A DNA stretch of 64,000 nt from positions 62,001 through 126,000 of the forward strand of contig UBQX01000003.1 of NCBI GenBank assembly GCA_900467685.1. Direction: 5' to 3'. Positions within the stretch are counted from its first letter, which is position 1; the number at the start of each line of letters is the position of its first letter. A model generated the notes under the pieces. The model made no database searches. It had not been told where the DNA came from and saw nothing but the letters and a program-made list of their open reading frames with translations. The DNA is from Hyphomicrobiales bacterium. GTDB lineage: Bacteria; Pseudomonadota; Alphaproteobacteria; Rhizobiales; Rhizobiaceae. Position numbers and translations under genes: made by a program. Of this stretch, positions 6,449-14,831 are shown piece after piece.

Positions 6449-8434
6449 TCAATCCTTGTAAAGGCTCGAAAGCGGCTTCTTCAGCAGGCTTTCCCTGAGC
6501 GTCGAGGGCCGGTTCGGATCGCGGCGAAGCGAGGTGAGGCCAGAGGCTTCGCCGGGCTGCCGGAGGGAGGCATTGCCTTCAAAGCTGTTATCCGCGCGTT
6601 GGGCGTGAACCGGATAGCGTGCGGGTTCATTCGCCGCCAGGCCTGCACGCCCGGGCAGCATATCGGCATTGTAGGGTTCCAGTTCGCGACCGTCGTCGAT
6701 CGACGGCAACTGTTCGACCTGCCGGCGGTTGGTTTCCTCGTAGCTTTCCTGGAAGGCGGAGATGTCCGGCGCCGTGGAAATCTGGCGCATCTGCGCGATG
6801 ATGCTGCGCAGATTGATATTATCGCCCGCATCCTCGACCTCGGCCACTTCCGACGACGTGGTCTTGGGAAGATGGGCATCGGGCAGGCGGCTGAATTTCA
6901 TCCGCATAGGCACGCCGACCGCTTCACCAAAGGCAATCGCTTCGCCATTGCCCAGCGACGAGATGAAGTTCGTGGCCGACATGGATGTTTCCGGAATGGC
7001 CGAGCGGATGATGTGCTGATCGTTCTCGTTGGTCAGACGCATCGTGAAGACGGTCGAGCACTGCGAGAGGATGGTCTGGTCGAGATCGCCGGGGCGCTGG
7101 GTGATGATGCCGAGGGAGACGCCGTATTTGCGGCCCTCCTTGGCGATGCGCGCGATCGACTGACGCGTCGGGACGAAACCCAGTTCCTTGTCCGCGGGCA
7201 CATAGCGGTGCGCCTCCTCGCAGACAACCAGCATGTGCAGGGCACCGTTTGACCAGAGGCCGATTTCGAAAGCCATGCGCGTCAGCACGGAGGCCACCGA
7301 GTTCACCACTTCCGACGGGATGCCGGAAAGCTGGAAGACCGTGATCGGCTTGCCGTTGCCGGGAATGCGGAAGATCGTCTGTATCGTCTCCATGATCGTG
7401 TCGTTGATCGTGTTCGACGAGAACATGAAGCGATAGCGCGGATCGTTGATGGCGGCGACGATGCGGAGTTTCAGGGACCGCAGATGCGGTTTTTCCGCGC
7501 GGCCTTCCAGCTTGCCGATGCGCTCGTCAATCAGCGCCAGCAGATCGGAAATGCGATAGGGGACGGGCGTGTCGGCGGTGATCGAGGAGCGGTCCGACTG
7601 GCGGCGCATGAGGCTCGATTCGCCGCGAAAGGCCTTCTTCGCTTCCGGAATGATATCCCGCAGGGCATCGACTTCTTCCGGCACGCCGGGACGGCCGCGA
7701 AACACGACCTCGGTCAGTTCCTCCAGCCGCATCAGCCAGAAGGGCAGGTCGAGCCGCTCGGGATCGATGACGACGGAAAGGTCCGAGAAGGCGGCGGCAA
7801 ATTCGTTATGCGGGTCGAGAATGAGGATGCGAAGCTTCGGGTCGGATTCCACGGCGGCGCGCAGCAGCAGGGAAACTGCCGAGGACTTGCCGACACCCGT
7901 CGAGCCGACGATGGCGAAATGCTTGGACAGCATGGAGGGGACATGCACCGAGGCGTCGATGCTGCCATCCTGCGAGAGCGTGCCGATGACACAGCTTTCG
8001 CCGTTGCGGTTCTTGTAGATGAGTTTCAGGTCGGCCTGCCGAATGCGGTGCGCAATGGCTCCAAGATGGGGATAGGTGCTGATGCCGGTGGAGAAGCTTT
8101 GGTTGCCATTCTCGTCGACCGCGACTTCGCCCAGCAATTCGACCTCGACCCGGAACACGTTGTCGATGCCCTGCGCCCACGCCTTGTTGTCGGTCTGCAT
8201 GGAATCCACCAGCGCCACGATGCGGTTCCGGCCCACGCTGATCGAGATGAGGCGGCCGACTGACCAGCGTTCGGTCAGATCCGTCGAACCGCTTTCGATG
8301 ATGGCGGCAATGGTCGCGCGCGCGCCGCTGCAGGCCACGACATGGCCGAGCAGTCGGTCGCCGGGAGCGTCCGCGTCTCTGCGTTCTGCTGCGTTCGTTG
8401 CCGAACCCTTGTCCATCATCATTCCGACTTTCAC
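6449..8434 (-). CDS. HerA-like ATP-binding protein (DUF87 domain)
   Basis: A 661-residue P-loop ATPase of the HerA/FtsK superfamily. An N-terminal HAS-barrel-like part (about 25-150) precedes the DUF87 core, with Walker A GSTGVGKSS, a LILDPHNEF strand, Walker B LVVCEEAHRYVP and the arginine/sensor region SLGIITQRPGDLDQ. HerA proteins are hexameric DNA translocases that elsewhere work with the NurA nuclease in end processing; no nurA-like gene is visible here. The C-terminal 120 residues are low-complexity and polar. The gene converges on miaA with a 4-bp gap. The exact start among the first methionines is uncertain. Confidence 0.85.
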   Translation of the reverse strand: MKVGMMMDKGSATNAAERRDADAPGDRLLGHVVACSGARATIAAIIESGSTDLTERWSVGRLISISVGRNRIVALVDSMQTDNKAWAQGIDNVFRVEVELLGEVAVDENGNQSFSTGISTYPHLGAIAHRIRQADLKLIYKNRNGESCVIGTLSQDGSIDASVHVPSMLSKHFAIVGSTGVGKSSAVSLLLRAAVESDPKLRILILDPHNEFAAAFSDLSVVIDPERLDLPFWLMRLEELTEVVFRGRPGVPEEVDALRDIIPEAKKAFRGESSLMRRQSDRSSITADTPVPYRISDLLALIDERIGKLEGRAEKPHLRSLKLRIVAAINDPRYRFMFSSNTINDTIMETIQTIFRIPGNGKPITVFQLSGIPSEVVNSVASVLTRMAFEIGLWSNGALHMLVVCEEAHRYVPADKELGFVPTRQSIARIAKEGRKYGVSLGIITQRPGDLDQTILSQCSTVFTMRLTNENDQHIIRSAIPETSMSATNFISSLGNGEAIAFGEAVGVPMRMKFSRLPDAHLPKTTSSEVAEVEDAGDNINLRSIIAQMRQISTAPDISAFQESYEETNRRQVEQLPSIDDGRELEPYNADMLPGRAGLAANEPARYPVHAQRADNSFEGNASLRQPGEASGLTSLRRDPNRPSTLRESLLKKPLSSLYKD

Positions 8435-8510
8435 TTGCCTCTCAAGGTTAAGCCATCAGTCTTAATGGGAGGTTTCCTGCTTTCGTTTGATTTTTTCCCA
8501 TTCAGGGGCG

Positions 8511-8539
8511 TTGACGCCCTGCCGCTTTGCCGTTAACAC
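8511..8539 (+). promoter_or_regulatory. Candidate promoter of the ilvIH leader transcript
   Basis: TTGACG at 8511-8516 and TAACAC at 8534-8539 are 17 bp apart. Transcription would start near 8546-8548, at or just before the ATG of the leader peptide, which would make the leader mRNA essentially leaderless. The -10 match is weak (three of six bases), so this is a proposal. Confidence 0.45.
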
Positions 8540-8547
8540 TTCGCGCC

Positions 8548-8604
8548 ATGATCAAGATTGTATCTCTTATCGTGGTGGGACGGCGCATGGGCAGGATGGT
8601 GTAA
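8548..8604 (+). CDS. Branched-chain amino acid leader peptide of the ilvIH operon
   Basis: An 18-codon frame encoding MIKIVSLIVVGRRMGRMV, ending TAA at 8602-8604. Seven of its first ten residues are Ile, Val or Leu, exactly the amino acids made by the operon. It is followed by a strong stem-loop and then a terminator before ilvI. Ribosome stalling at the Ile/Val/Leu codons when charged tRNAs are scarce would favour read-through into ilvIH. Peptide-dependent attenuation of ilv operons is well established in proteobacteria. There is no clear Shine-Dalgarno upstream. Confidence 0.85.
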   Translation: MIKIVSLIVVGRRMGRMV

Positions 8605-8630
8605 CCATCCGGCGATAGCCACCCATGCGC
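8583..8630 (+). promoter_or_regulatory. Pause/anti-antiterminator stem of the ilv attenuator
   Basis: GCGCATGGG (8583-8591) is perfectly complementary to CCCATGCGC (8622-8630), and GGATGG/CCATCC (8594-8599 with 8605-8610) forms a nested hairpin around the leader stop codon. The 5' arm starts 5 nt after the last of the Ile/Val codons, so a ribosome stalled there would mask it. The alternative antiterminator pairing needs an RNA folding calculation. Confidence 0.7.
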
Positions 8631-8637
8631 TGCACAC

Positions 8638-8662
8638 AGGCTCCTCCAAGGGGCCTTTTTTT
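8638..8662 (+). terminator. Attenuator terminator before ilvI
   Basis: AGGCTCC (8638-8644) pairs with GGGGCCT (8650-8656) around a 5-nt loop, with one U-G pair, and runs directly into seven T residues. It lies 56 bp before the ilvI start and is the transcription-terminating arm of the attenuator. Confidence 0.85.
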
Positions 8663-8717
8663 ATGCCCTAAAACACGCTAGACACCCCGCAAAACCAAGC
8701 AAAACGGAACAAGGACG

Positions 8718-10508
8718 ATGACGGGTAAGGATACTCAGAACGACGGGAAGATGACCGGGGCGGAGATCGTACTCCGCGCGCTGAAGGACAATGGCGTCGA
8801 GCACGTCTTCGGCTATCCGGGCGGCGCCGTGCTTCCGATCTATGACGAGATCTTCCAGCAGGAAGATATCCAGCACATTCTCGTTCGCCACGAGCAGGGC
8901 GCAGGCCATGCCGCAGAAGGCTATGCCCGCTCCACCGGCAAGCCGGGCGTCATGCTCGTCACCTCCGGTCCCGGCGCGACGAATGCCGTCACGCCGCTGC
9001 AGGACGCGCTGATGGACTCGATCCCGCTCGTCTGCCTCTCGGGCCAGGTTCCGACCACGCTGATCGGTTCGGACGCCTTCCAGGAATGCGATACGGTCGG
9101 CATCACGCGGCCCTGCACCAAGCACAACTGGCTGGTCAAGGACGTCAACGATCTGGCCGCTACGATCCATGAAGCCTTCCGCATCGCCACGACCGGCCGT
9201 CCGGGCCCGGTTGTCGTCGACATTCCGAAGGACGTCCAGTTCGCCACCGGCACTTATACGCCGCCGTCTGCCACGCAGCCGAAGGGCAACTACAAGCCGA
9301 AAATGCAGGGCGATCTGGACCGTATTCGCGCTGCCGTCGAGCTGATGGCAAACGCCCGCCGTCCGATCATCTATTCCGGCGGCGGTGTCGTGAATTCTGG
9401 GCCGGAAGCCTCGCAGCTCTTGCGCGAGCTGGTCGAGCTCACCGGCTTCCCGATCACCTCGACGCTGATGGGCCTCGGCTCCTATCCGGCCTCGGGCAAG
9501 AACTGGCTCGGCATGCTCGGCATGCACGGCACCTATGAAGCGAACATGGCGATGCATGACTGCGACGTCATGGTCTGCATCGGCGCGCGTTTTGACGACC
9601 GCATCACCGGTCGCCTCAATGCCTTCTCGCCGAATTCGAAGAAGATCCATATCGATATCGATCCGTCCTCGATCAACAAGACGGTTCGCGTCGATGTTCC
9701 GATCCTCGGCGATGTCGGCCGCGTTCTGGAAGACATGGTCCGCCTGTGGCGCGCCACGGCCAACAAAGCCGACAAGTCGCATCTGAAGGACTGGTGGGAA
9801 AACATCACCCGCTGGCGCGCGCGCAATTCGCTCGCCTACCGGCCGAATGACGATGTCATCATGCCGCAATATGCGATCCAGCGTCTCTATGAGAAGACGA
9901 AGCATATGGACACCTACATCACGACCGAAGTCGGTCAGCACCAGATGTGGGCGGCTCAGTTCTACGGCTTCGAAAAGCCGAACCGCTGGATGACCTCGGG
10001 CGGCCTCGGCACGATGGGCTACGGCCTGCCGGCCGCACTCGGCGCGCAGATCGCGCATCCGGAAAGCCTCGTCATCGACATCGCGGGCGATGCCTCCGTC
10101 CAGATGACCATGCAGGAAATGTCTTCGGCCGTTCAGTACAATGCGCCGATCAAGATCTTCATCCTGAACAACCAGTATATGGGCATGGTGCGCCAGTGGC
10201 AGCAGCTGCTGCACGGCAATCGTCTGTCGAACTCCTATACCGAGGCGATGCCCGATTTCGTGCTGATGGCGCAGGCCTTCGGCGCGCATGGCATCCGCTG
10301 CGAAAAGCCGGGCGATCTCGACGATGCGATCCAGGAAATGATCGACGTCAAGAAGCCGGTCCTGTTCGACTGCCGCGTGGCGAACCTCGCCAACTGCTTC
10401 CCGATGATCCCGTCCGGCAAGGCGCATAACGAAATGCTGCTGCCCGACGAGGCCACCGACGAAGCCGTTGCCAATGCCATCGACGCCAAGGGCCGTCAGC
10501 TCGTCTGA
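8718..10508 (+). CDS. ilvI: Acetolactate synthase large subunit
   Basis: A 596-residue thiamine diphosphate enzyme. It has the N-terminal TPP domain with the catalytic Glu in LVRHEQGAGHAAEGYARSTG, the central FAD/NAD-fold domain and the C-terminal TPP/Mg motif beginning IAGDASVQMTM and ending ILNNQYMGMV. It condenses pyruvate to acetolactate, or pyruvate with 2-oxobutyrate to acetohydroxybutyrate, the first shared step of valine, leucine and isoleucine synthesis. It is followed by the regulatory subunit after 23 bp, and preceded by a leader peptide attenuator. Confidence 0.97.
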   Translation: MTGKDTQNDGKMTGAEIVLRALKDNGVEHVFGYPGGAVLPIYDEIFQQEDIQHILVRHEQGAGHAAEGYARSTGKPGVMLVTSGPGATNAVTPLQDALMDSIPLVCLSGQVPTTLIGSDAFQECDTVGITRPCTKHNWLVKDVNDLAATIHEAFRIATTGRPGPVVVDIPKDVQFATGTYTPPSATQPKGNYKPKMQGDLDRIRAAVELMANARRPIIYSGGGVVNSGPEASQLLRELVELTGFPITSTLMGLGSYPASGKNWLGMLGMHGTYEANMAMHDCDVMVCIGARFDDRITGRLNAFSPNSKKIHIDIDPSSINKTVRVDVPILGDVGRVLEDMVRLWRATANKADKSHLKDWWENITRWRARNSLAYRPNDDVIMPQYAIQRLYEKTKHMDTYITTEVGQHQMWAAQFYGFEKPNRWMTSGGLGTMGYGLPAALGAQIAHPESLVIDIAGDASVQMTMQEMSSAVQYNAPIKIFILNNQYMGMVRQWQQLLHGNRLSNSYTEAMPDFVLMAQAFGAHGIRCEKPGDLDDAIQEMIDVKKPVLFDCRVANLANCFPMIPSGKAHNEMLLPDEATDEAVANAIDAKGRQLV

Positions 10509-10531
10509 CGAAATAGGGAAGGATCAGGATC

Positions 10532-11104
10532 ATGAACGCACAGCTACAACCGACCGGCTCCGCCTATTTCATCGACAAGGAAACGCAGGCCGTCGAGAGC
10601 CACACGCTATCGGTTCTCGTTTCCAACGAACCGGGTGTGCTTGCCCGCGTCATCGGCCTCTTTTCGGGCCGAGGCTACAACATCGAAAGCCTCACCGTCT
10701 CGGAAACCGAGCACGAGGCACATCTGTCGCGCATCACCATCGTGACGCGCGGCACGCCGCATGTTCTTGAGCAGATCAAGGCGCAGCTGGAGCGCATCGT
10801 GCCGGTTCACCGCGTCGTGGACCTCACGGTTCGCGCGCTCGAACTCGGCTCCGACCGTCCGGTGGAGCGCGAACTGGCGCTGATCAAGGTCGCCGGTTCG
10901 GGCGAGGCCCGCGTCGAGGCGCTGCGCCTGGCGGAAGCCTTCCGCGCCAAGGTCATCGACGCGACCGTTGGCCATTTCATCTTCGAAATCACCGGCAAGC
11001 CGTCGAAGATCGACCAGTTCATCGCCATCATGAAGCCGATGGGCCTGATCGAAGTGTGCCGGACCGGTATTGCGGCGCTGAACCGTGGGCCGCAGGGGAT
11101 GTGA
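10532..11104 (+). CDS. ilvH: Acetolactate synthase small (regulatory) subunit
   Basis: A 190-residue protein with an N-terminal ACT domain (HTLSVLVSNEPGVLARVIGL, then GRGYNIESLTVSETEH) and the C-terminal ALS_ss_C domain. It binds valine for feedback inhibition and activates the large subunit. It lies 23 bp after ilvI in the same operon, with GGAAGGATCAGG before the ATG. Length and motifs are normal. ilvC, the next enzyme, is 23 kb away at 34256. Confidence 0.96.
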   Translation: MNAQLQPTGSAYFIDKETQAVESHTLSVLVSNEPGVLARVIGLFSGRGYNIESLTVSETEHEAHLSRITIVTRGTPHVLEQIKAQLERIVPVHRVVDLTVRALELGSDRPVERELALIKVAGSGEARVEALRLAEAFRAKVIDATVGHFIFEITGKPSKIDQFIAIMKPMGLIEVCRTGIAALNRGPQGM

Positions 11105-11137
11105 AACTCTCACGCTTTTTGCGGTCGTTACTCTGGT

Positions 11138-11154
11138 CCCCGGCTCGTCCGGGG
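11138..11154. terminator. GC-rich hairpin after ilvH, possible terminator
   Basis: CCCCGG-CTCGT-CCGGGG forms a perfect 6-bp stem 34 bp after the ilvH stop, with a T-rich stretch (TGTTTTT) 5 nt after the conserved ATC that follows. Its context (TCCCCGG...CCGGGGATC) also resembles one arm of the palindromic repeat at 52324, so it may be a relict repeat unit rather than, or as well as, a terminator. Confidence 0.4.
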
Positions 11155-11262
11155 ATCATCTGTTTTTGGGTATGGTGTCATCCTCCGGTGGTTCCGCAGA
11201 CACGCGCGTGTCGTATATGCTGAGTAAGCATCGAATTTGACGATGGTGGACGGCCTGACACA

Positions 11263-12489
11263 ATGGCCTCGGAGCAAAGGGTCAGCATGACAGTCCGTGA
11301 CAGCTCCTCCTCGCGCGCCCTCGAAGTCTTCACAACCTTCCTGAAACTCGGCCTGACCTCCTTCGGCGGCCCCATCGCCCATCTCGGCTATTTCCGCGAC
11401 GAACTCGTGCTCCGTCGCAAGTGGATCGATGAGGCGCGGTATGGGGAGATCGTGGCGCTTTGCCAGTTTTTGCCGGGGCCGGCCTCCAGTCAGGTCGGGT
11501 TCTGCATGGGTCTCCTGCGCGGCGGGCCGCTCGGGGCGCTCGCGGCGTGGGCGGCGTTTACGCTTCCGTCGGCCATTCTGCTTGTGCTTTTTGCCTATGG
11601 GGCGGCATCTGCCGGCGGGCCGGTCGAGGGGGCGATCTTGCATGGGCTGAAGCTTGTGGCAGTCGCTGTCGTGGCGCAGGCGGTTTACGGCATGGCGAAG
11701 AGCCTGACGCCGGACCGGACGCGGGCGGGGATCGCGCTCGCCGCCGTGCTGATCGTCACCTTCGCGGCGACCGCCATCGGACAGGTGGCTGCCATTGTCG
11801 TAGGGGCGGTGGCGGGGCTGATTGTCTGCCGTCAGGCGGGGGCAGCGCCGATCGGGCATCTTGCGGTGCCGATCTCGCGGCGCTTCGGGGCAGCCTGTCT
11901 CGTGGCCTTCTTCGCGCTGCTGATCGTCATGCCGCTCTGGGCGTCTGTCAGCGGTTCGGCGGACGTCAATCTGTTCGACGCCTTCTATCGCTCCGGCGCG
12001 CTGGTCTTCGGCGGCGGGCATGTCGTGCTGCCGCTGCTGAAAGCCGAGATCGTCGACAAGGGTTGGCTGTCCAACGATGTGTTTCTGGCCGGGTATGGTG
12101 CGGCGCAGGCTGTGCCGGGACCGCTTTTCACCTTCGCCGCTTATCTCGGCGCTGCCATCGGGCAGGCGACGGGCGAGTTGGCGAGTGCTGCCGTGGCGCT
12201 TGTAGCGATCTTCCTGCCTGGTCTCCTGCTGGTGACGGGCGTTTTGCCCTTCTGGGAAGTGGTGCGCCGGCGCGAGGATGCGCAGGCCGCGATGCGAGGC
12301 GCCAATGCGGCAGTCGTCGGCATTCTGGGCGCGGCGCTCTATAATCCAGTCTGGACGAGCGCGGTGCTATCGCCCGCCGATTTCGCCCTTGCGCTCGCCG
12401 GCTTCCTCGGGCTGACGATGTGGAAACTGCCGCCCTGGGTGGTGGTGATCGCCTTGCCCGTGGCGACGGTGGGGATTGGCTTTATCTGA
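11263..12489 (+). CDS. chrA: Chromate transporter ChrA
   Basis: A 408-residue integral membrane protein with two homologous CHR halves. Half one carries TSFGGPIAHLGYFRDELV and CQFLPGPASSQVG; half two carries GALVFGGGHVVLPLL and AAQAVPGPLFTFAAYLG. About ten to twelve membrane helices. The bidomain CHR family exports chromate. An in-frame ATG at 11287 could be the start instead; neither has a strong ribosome binding site. The gene stands alone, converging on pit with a 24-bp gap, and no ChrB regulator is present. Confidence 0.92.
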   Translation: MASEQRVSMTVRDSSSSRALEVFTTFLKLGLTSFGGPIAHLGYFRDELVLRRKWIDEARYGEIVALCQFLPGPASSQVGFCMGLLRGGPLGALAAWAAFTLPSAILLVLFAYGAASAGGPVEGAILHGLKLVAVAVVAQAVYGMAKSLTPDRTRAGIALAAVLIVTFAATAIGQVAAIVVGAVAGLIVCRQAGAAPIGHLAVPISRRFGAACLVAFFALLIVMPLWASVSGSADVNLFDAFYRSGALVFGGGHVVLPLLKAEIVDKGWLSNDVFLAGYGAAQAVPGPLFTFAAYLGAAIGQATGELASAAVALVAIFLPGLLLVTGVLPFWEVVRRREDAQAAMRGANAAVVGILGAALYNPVWTSAVLSPADFALALAGFLGLTMWKLPPWVVVIALPVATVGIGFI

Positions 12490-12513
12490 GCCGGGTACTT
12501 TCGTAACGAACGC

Positions 12514-13518
12514 TCAGCCAAACAAGCCCGCCACCCAATAGCTCACCGCCGCGATCACGCCGGCAGCGGGCATGGTGACGATCCAGGCGATGACGATGTT
12601 TCCCGCGAGGCCCCAGCGCACGGCGGAGACGCGACGGGCGGCACCCACGCCGACGATGGCGCCGGTGATCGTGTGGGTGGTGGAGACCGGAATGCCGAGC
12701 CAGGTCGCGCCGAAGAGGGTGAGCGCGCCGCCGGTTTCGGCGCAGAAACCCTGCATCGGGTTGAGCCGCGTAATCTTGGAGCCCATCGTGTGCACGATGC
12801 GCCAGCCGCCGAAGAGCGTGCCAAGCGCCATGGCCGACTGGCAGGTCAGGACCACCCACAGGGGCACATAGAAGGTCGGGCCGAGATGCCCCTGGCTGTA
12901 GAGCAGGATGGCGATTATGCCCATTGTCTTCTGCGCATCGTTGCCGCCGTGGCCCAGCGAATAGAGCGAGGCGGAGACGAACTGCATGAAGCGGAAGGTG
13001 CGATCGACGGCGAAGGGCGTCTGGCGCACGAAGACCCAGGAGACGATCAGGATCAGGACCAGCGCCAGCAGGAAGCCGATGGCCGGGGAGAGAAAGATCG
13101 CGGCAATCGTCTTGTTGAGGCCGCCCCAGACGACCGAATGAAAGCCCGCCTTGGCCCAGCCGGCGCCGACGAGGCCACCGACGAGTGCATGCGACGAGCT
13201 GGAAGGGATGCCGAAAATCCAGGTGACGATGTTCCAGACGATGGCGCCCATCAGCGCTGCAAAGATCAGCTGCGGTGTGACGATGCCGGGATCGATGATG
13301 CCGGTGCCGAGTGTGTTGGCCACATGCAGGCCGAAGAACAGGAAGGCGATGAAATTGAAAAAAGCCGCCCAGGCGACTGCATATTGCGGGCGCAGCACAC
13401 GGGTGGAGACAATCGTCGCGATCGAGTTCGCCGCGTCATGCAGGCCATTGAGGAAGTCGAAGAACAGCGCGACGGCGATCAGCGCGATCAGCGGCAGGAG
13501 AGCGAGGGAAGCGTCCAT
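12514..13518 (-). CDS. pit: Low-affinity inorganic phosphate transporter Pit
   Basis: A 334-residue PiT-family permease with about ten helices and the signature repeats GLHDAANSIATIVSTRVL and GGNDAQKTMGI (the two family motifs built around N-D/N-A). It imports metal-phosphate by proton symport. Its ATG overlaps the stop of the upstream PhoU-like gene (ATGA at 13518). This is the orfA-pit operon described in Sinorhizobium meliloti, where PhoB represses it under phosphate limitation; the Pho box at 14214 fits this. Confidence 0.94.
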   Translation of the reverse strand: MDASLALLPLIALIAVALFFDFLNGLHDAANSIATIVSTRVLRPQYAVAWAAFFNFIAFLFFGLHVANTLGTGIIDPGIVTPQLIFAALMGAIVWNIVTWIFGIPSSSSHALVGGLVGAGWAKAGFHSVVWGGLNKTIAAIFLSPAIGFLLALVLILIVSWVFVRQTPFAVDRTFRFMQFVSASLYSLGHGGNDAQKTMGIIAILLYSQGHLGPTFYVPLWVVLTCQSAMALGTLFGGWRIVHTMGSKITRLNPMQGFCAETGGALTLFGATWLGIPVSTTHTITGAIVGVGAARRVSAVRWGLAGNIVIAWIVTMPAAGVIAAVSYWVAGLFG

Positions 13519-14162
13519 CAGACATTCTCGATCAGGATGCCGCTGATCTCATTGGCGACGTCCTCGAAGCGGTCGAAGATCTTTTCGAGATTGCCGTAGA
13601 TTTCGCTGCCGATCATGTAGGCCATGGCGTTGCCTGTGGCGCCATGGCGCCGATAGAGGTCCTTCAGGCCCTGTTCGTGCAGCTCGTCGGAGCGGCCTTC
13701 GACGCGGGTCACTTCCTCGGCGATGGCCGAGAGACGGTGTGCATTCGCGCCCATCTTGTCCAGAAGCGGCACGGCTTCGGCCAGCAGATGGGCGGCCTTG
13801 ACGATGCCGGCTCCCATTTCCTGCATGAGCGGATCGAAGCTCGTCTGCTCGAAGAGGCGGATGGTCTTCACAGTCTTGTGCATCATGTCGACGGCGTCAT
13901 CCATGGACTGGATAAGATCCTTGATATCGCCACGGTCGAAGGGCGTAATGAAGCTGCGGCGCACGGCGAGCAGAACCTCGCGGGTGATGTCGTCAGCTTC
14001 GTTCTCCAGCTTGACGATGCGGGCGCAATTGCCGTCGACGTCATCGCCCTTCAGGAGCTTTTCCATTGCCTCGGCTGCGCCGACGACCGTCCGGGAATGA
14101 CGGACGAACATCTCGAAGAACGCGTCTTCCCTCGGCATCAGCTTGCGGAACAAACCCATCAT
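13518..14162 (-). CDS. DUF47 PhoU-like Pit accessory protein
   Basis: A 214-residue all-helical protein of the DUF47/TIGR00153 family, related to PhoU, with the metal-binding-type motif LENEADDITREVL and a second LIQSMDDAVDMMHK. These proteins accompany Pit transporters and probably regulate them; in S. meliloti the equivalent gene is called orfA. It is first in the operon and overlaps pit by 4 bp. The ATG at 14162 is preceded on its strand by GGAAGGGCCGTAACC. Confidence 0.92.
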   Translation of the reverse strand: MMGLFRKLMPREDAFFEMFVRHSRTVVGAAEAMEKLLKGDDVDGNCARIVKLENEADDITREVLLAVRRSFITPFDRGDIKDLIQSMDDAVDMMHKTVKTIRLFEQTSFDPLMQEMGAGIVKAAHLLAEAVPLLDKMGANAHRLSAIAEEVTRVEGRSDELHEQGLKDLYRRHGATGNAMAYMIGSEIYGNLEKIFDRFEDVANEISGILIENV

Positions 14163-14213
14163 GGTTACGGCCCTTCCTGTGAGCGTCTTGATGTCAACTT
14201 GCGTTTGTGATCA

Positions 14214-14231
14214 CTGTCACAAAACTGTCAT
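14214..14231 (+). promoter_or_regulatory. Pho box between the pit operon and a Nudix gene
   Basis: CTGTCAC-AAAA-CTGTCAT matches the PhoB consensus (two 7-bp direct repeats with a 4-bp spacer), with a single change in the first half. It is 52 bp upstream of the orfA-like ATG (14162, minus) and 54 bp upstream of the Nudix ATG (14285, plus), so it could act on either gene. Confidence 0.8.
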
Positions 14232-14284
14232 ATATTCTCGCAGGCAATTGCTCCAAAAAGCAAATCTTGACAATCTCGGTTCTG

Positions 14285-14812
14285 ATGAAATCAAAGAAAA
14301 AGGCTGAAAAGCCACAGACAAAAAAATCGGAGCCGACGCAATCGCTGTTGCAGCGCCTCGCAAAGCGTCCCGAAACCCTGTTCAACGGCTCGTTCCGCCA
14401 GCAGACGGCGGCGCTCTGTTTTCGCTACAAGAGCGGCGGGCCGGAGATTGAAGTGCTGGTCGTTACCTCTCGCGGCAGCCGCAGTTGGATCATCCCCAAG
14501 GGCTGGCCGGTGAAGAAGAAGACACTCGCCCAGTCGGCTGCCATCGAGGCCTGGGAAGAGGCGGGCGTCCGCGGCAAGGTGCTGGAGCGAGCCATCGGCC
14601 GCTATACTTACCTCAAGGAACTCGACGGCGGCGACGTCGTTCCCTGCATTGTCGATGTTTTCCAGATCGAGGTCGAGACGGTGCATGACCGCTTCAAGGA
14701 ACTGGGGCAGCGGGTGATTGCCTGGGTGAGCCCGGTGGAGGCAGCGCGGCGGGTGCGCGAGATCGAGCTGAAGTCGCTGCTGATCGATTTCAGGCCGCGC
14801 GCGGCGCAGTAG
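14285..14812 (+). CDS. Nudix hydrolase, DIPP-like
   Basis: A 175-residue protein with a Lys-rich N-terminal tail and a Nudix fold (about 40-165). The Nudix helix reads GWPVKKKTLAQSAAIEAWEE, then AGV: the metal-binding EE is kept, but the consensus first Glu is Lys and the Arg is Ile. The flanking SWIIPKGWP pattern resembles alphaproteobacterial Nudix proteins related to diphosphoinositol polyphosphate phosphohydrolases. Substrate is unknown. The ATG at 14285 is chosen because a longer frame would begin inside the Pho box. A link to phosphate response through the shared Pho box is inference. Confidence 0.83.
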   Translation: MKSKKKAEKPQTKKSEPTQSLLQRLAKRPETLFNGSFRQQTAALCFRYKSGGPEIEVLVVTSRGSRSWIIPKGWPVKKKTLAQSAAIEAWEEAGVRGKVLERAIGRYTYLKELDGGDVVPCIVDVFQIEVETVHDRFKELGQRVIAWVSPVEAARRVREIELKSLLIDFRPRAAQ

Positions 14813-14831
14813 GGCGCTCGCGTCCAGAGCT

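Noticed and set aside
8661-10427. A 588-codon minus-strand frame over ilvI
   Set aside because: It is the shadow of a highly conserved acetolactate synthase frame and would overlap the attenuator terminator.
12673-13599. A 308-codon plus-strand frame over pit
   Set aside because: Antisense to a well-supported phosphate transporter, with low-complexity charged sequence and no ribosome binding site.
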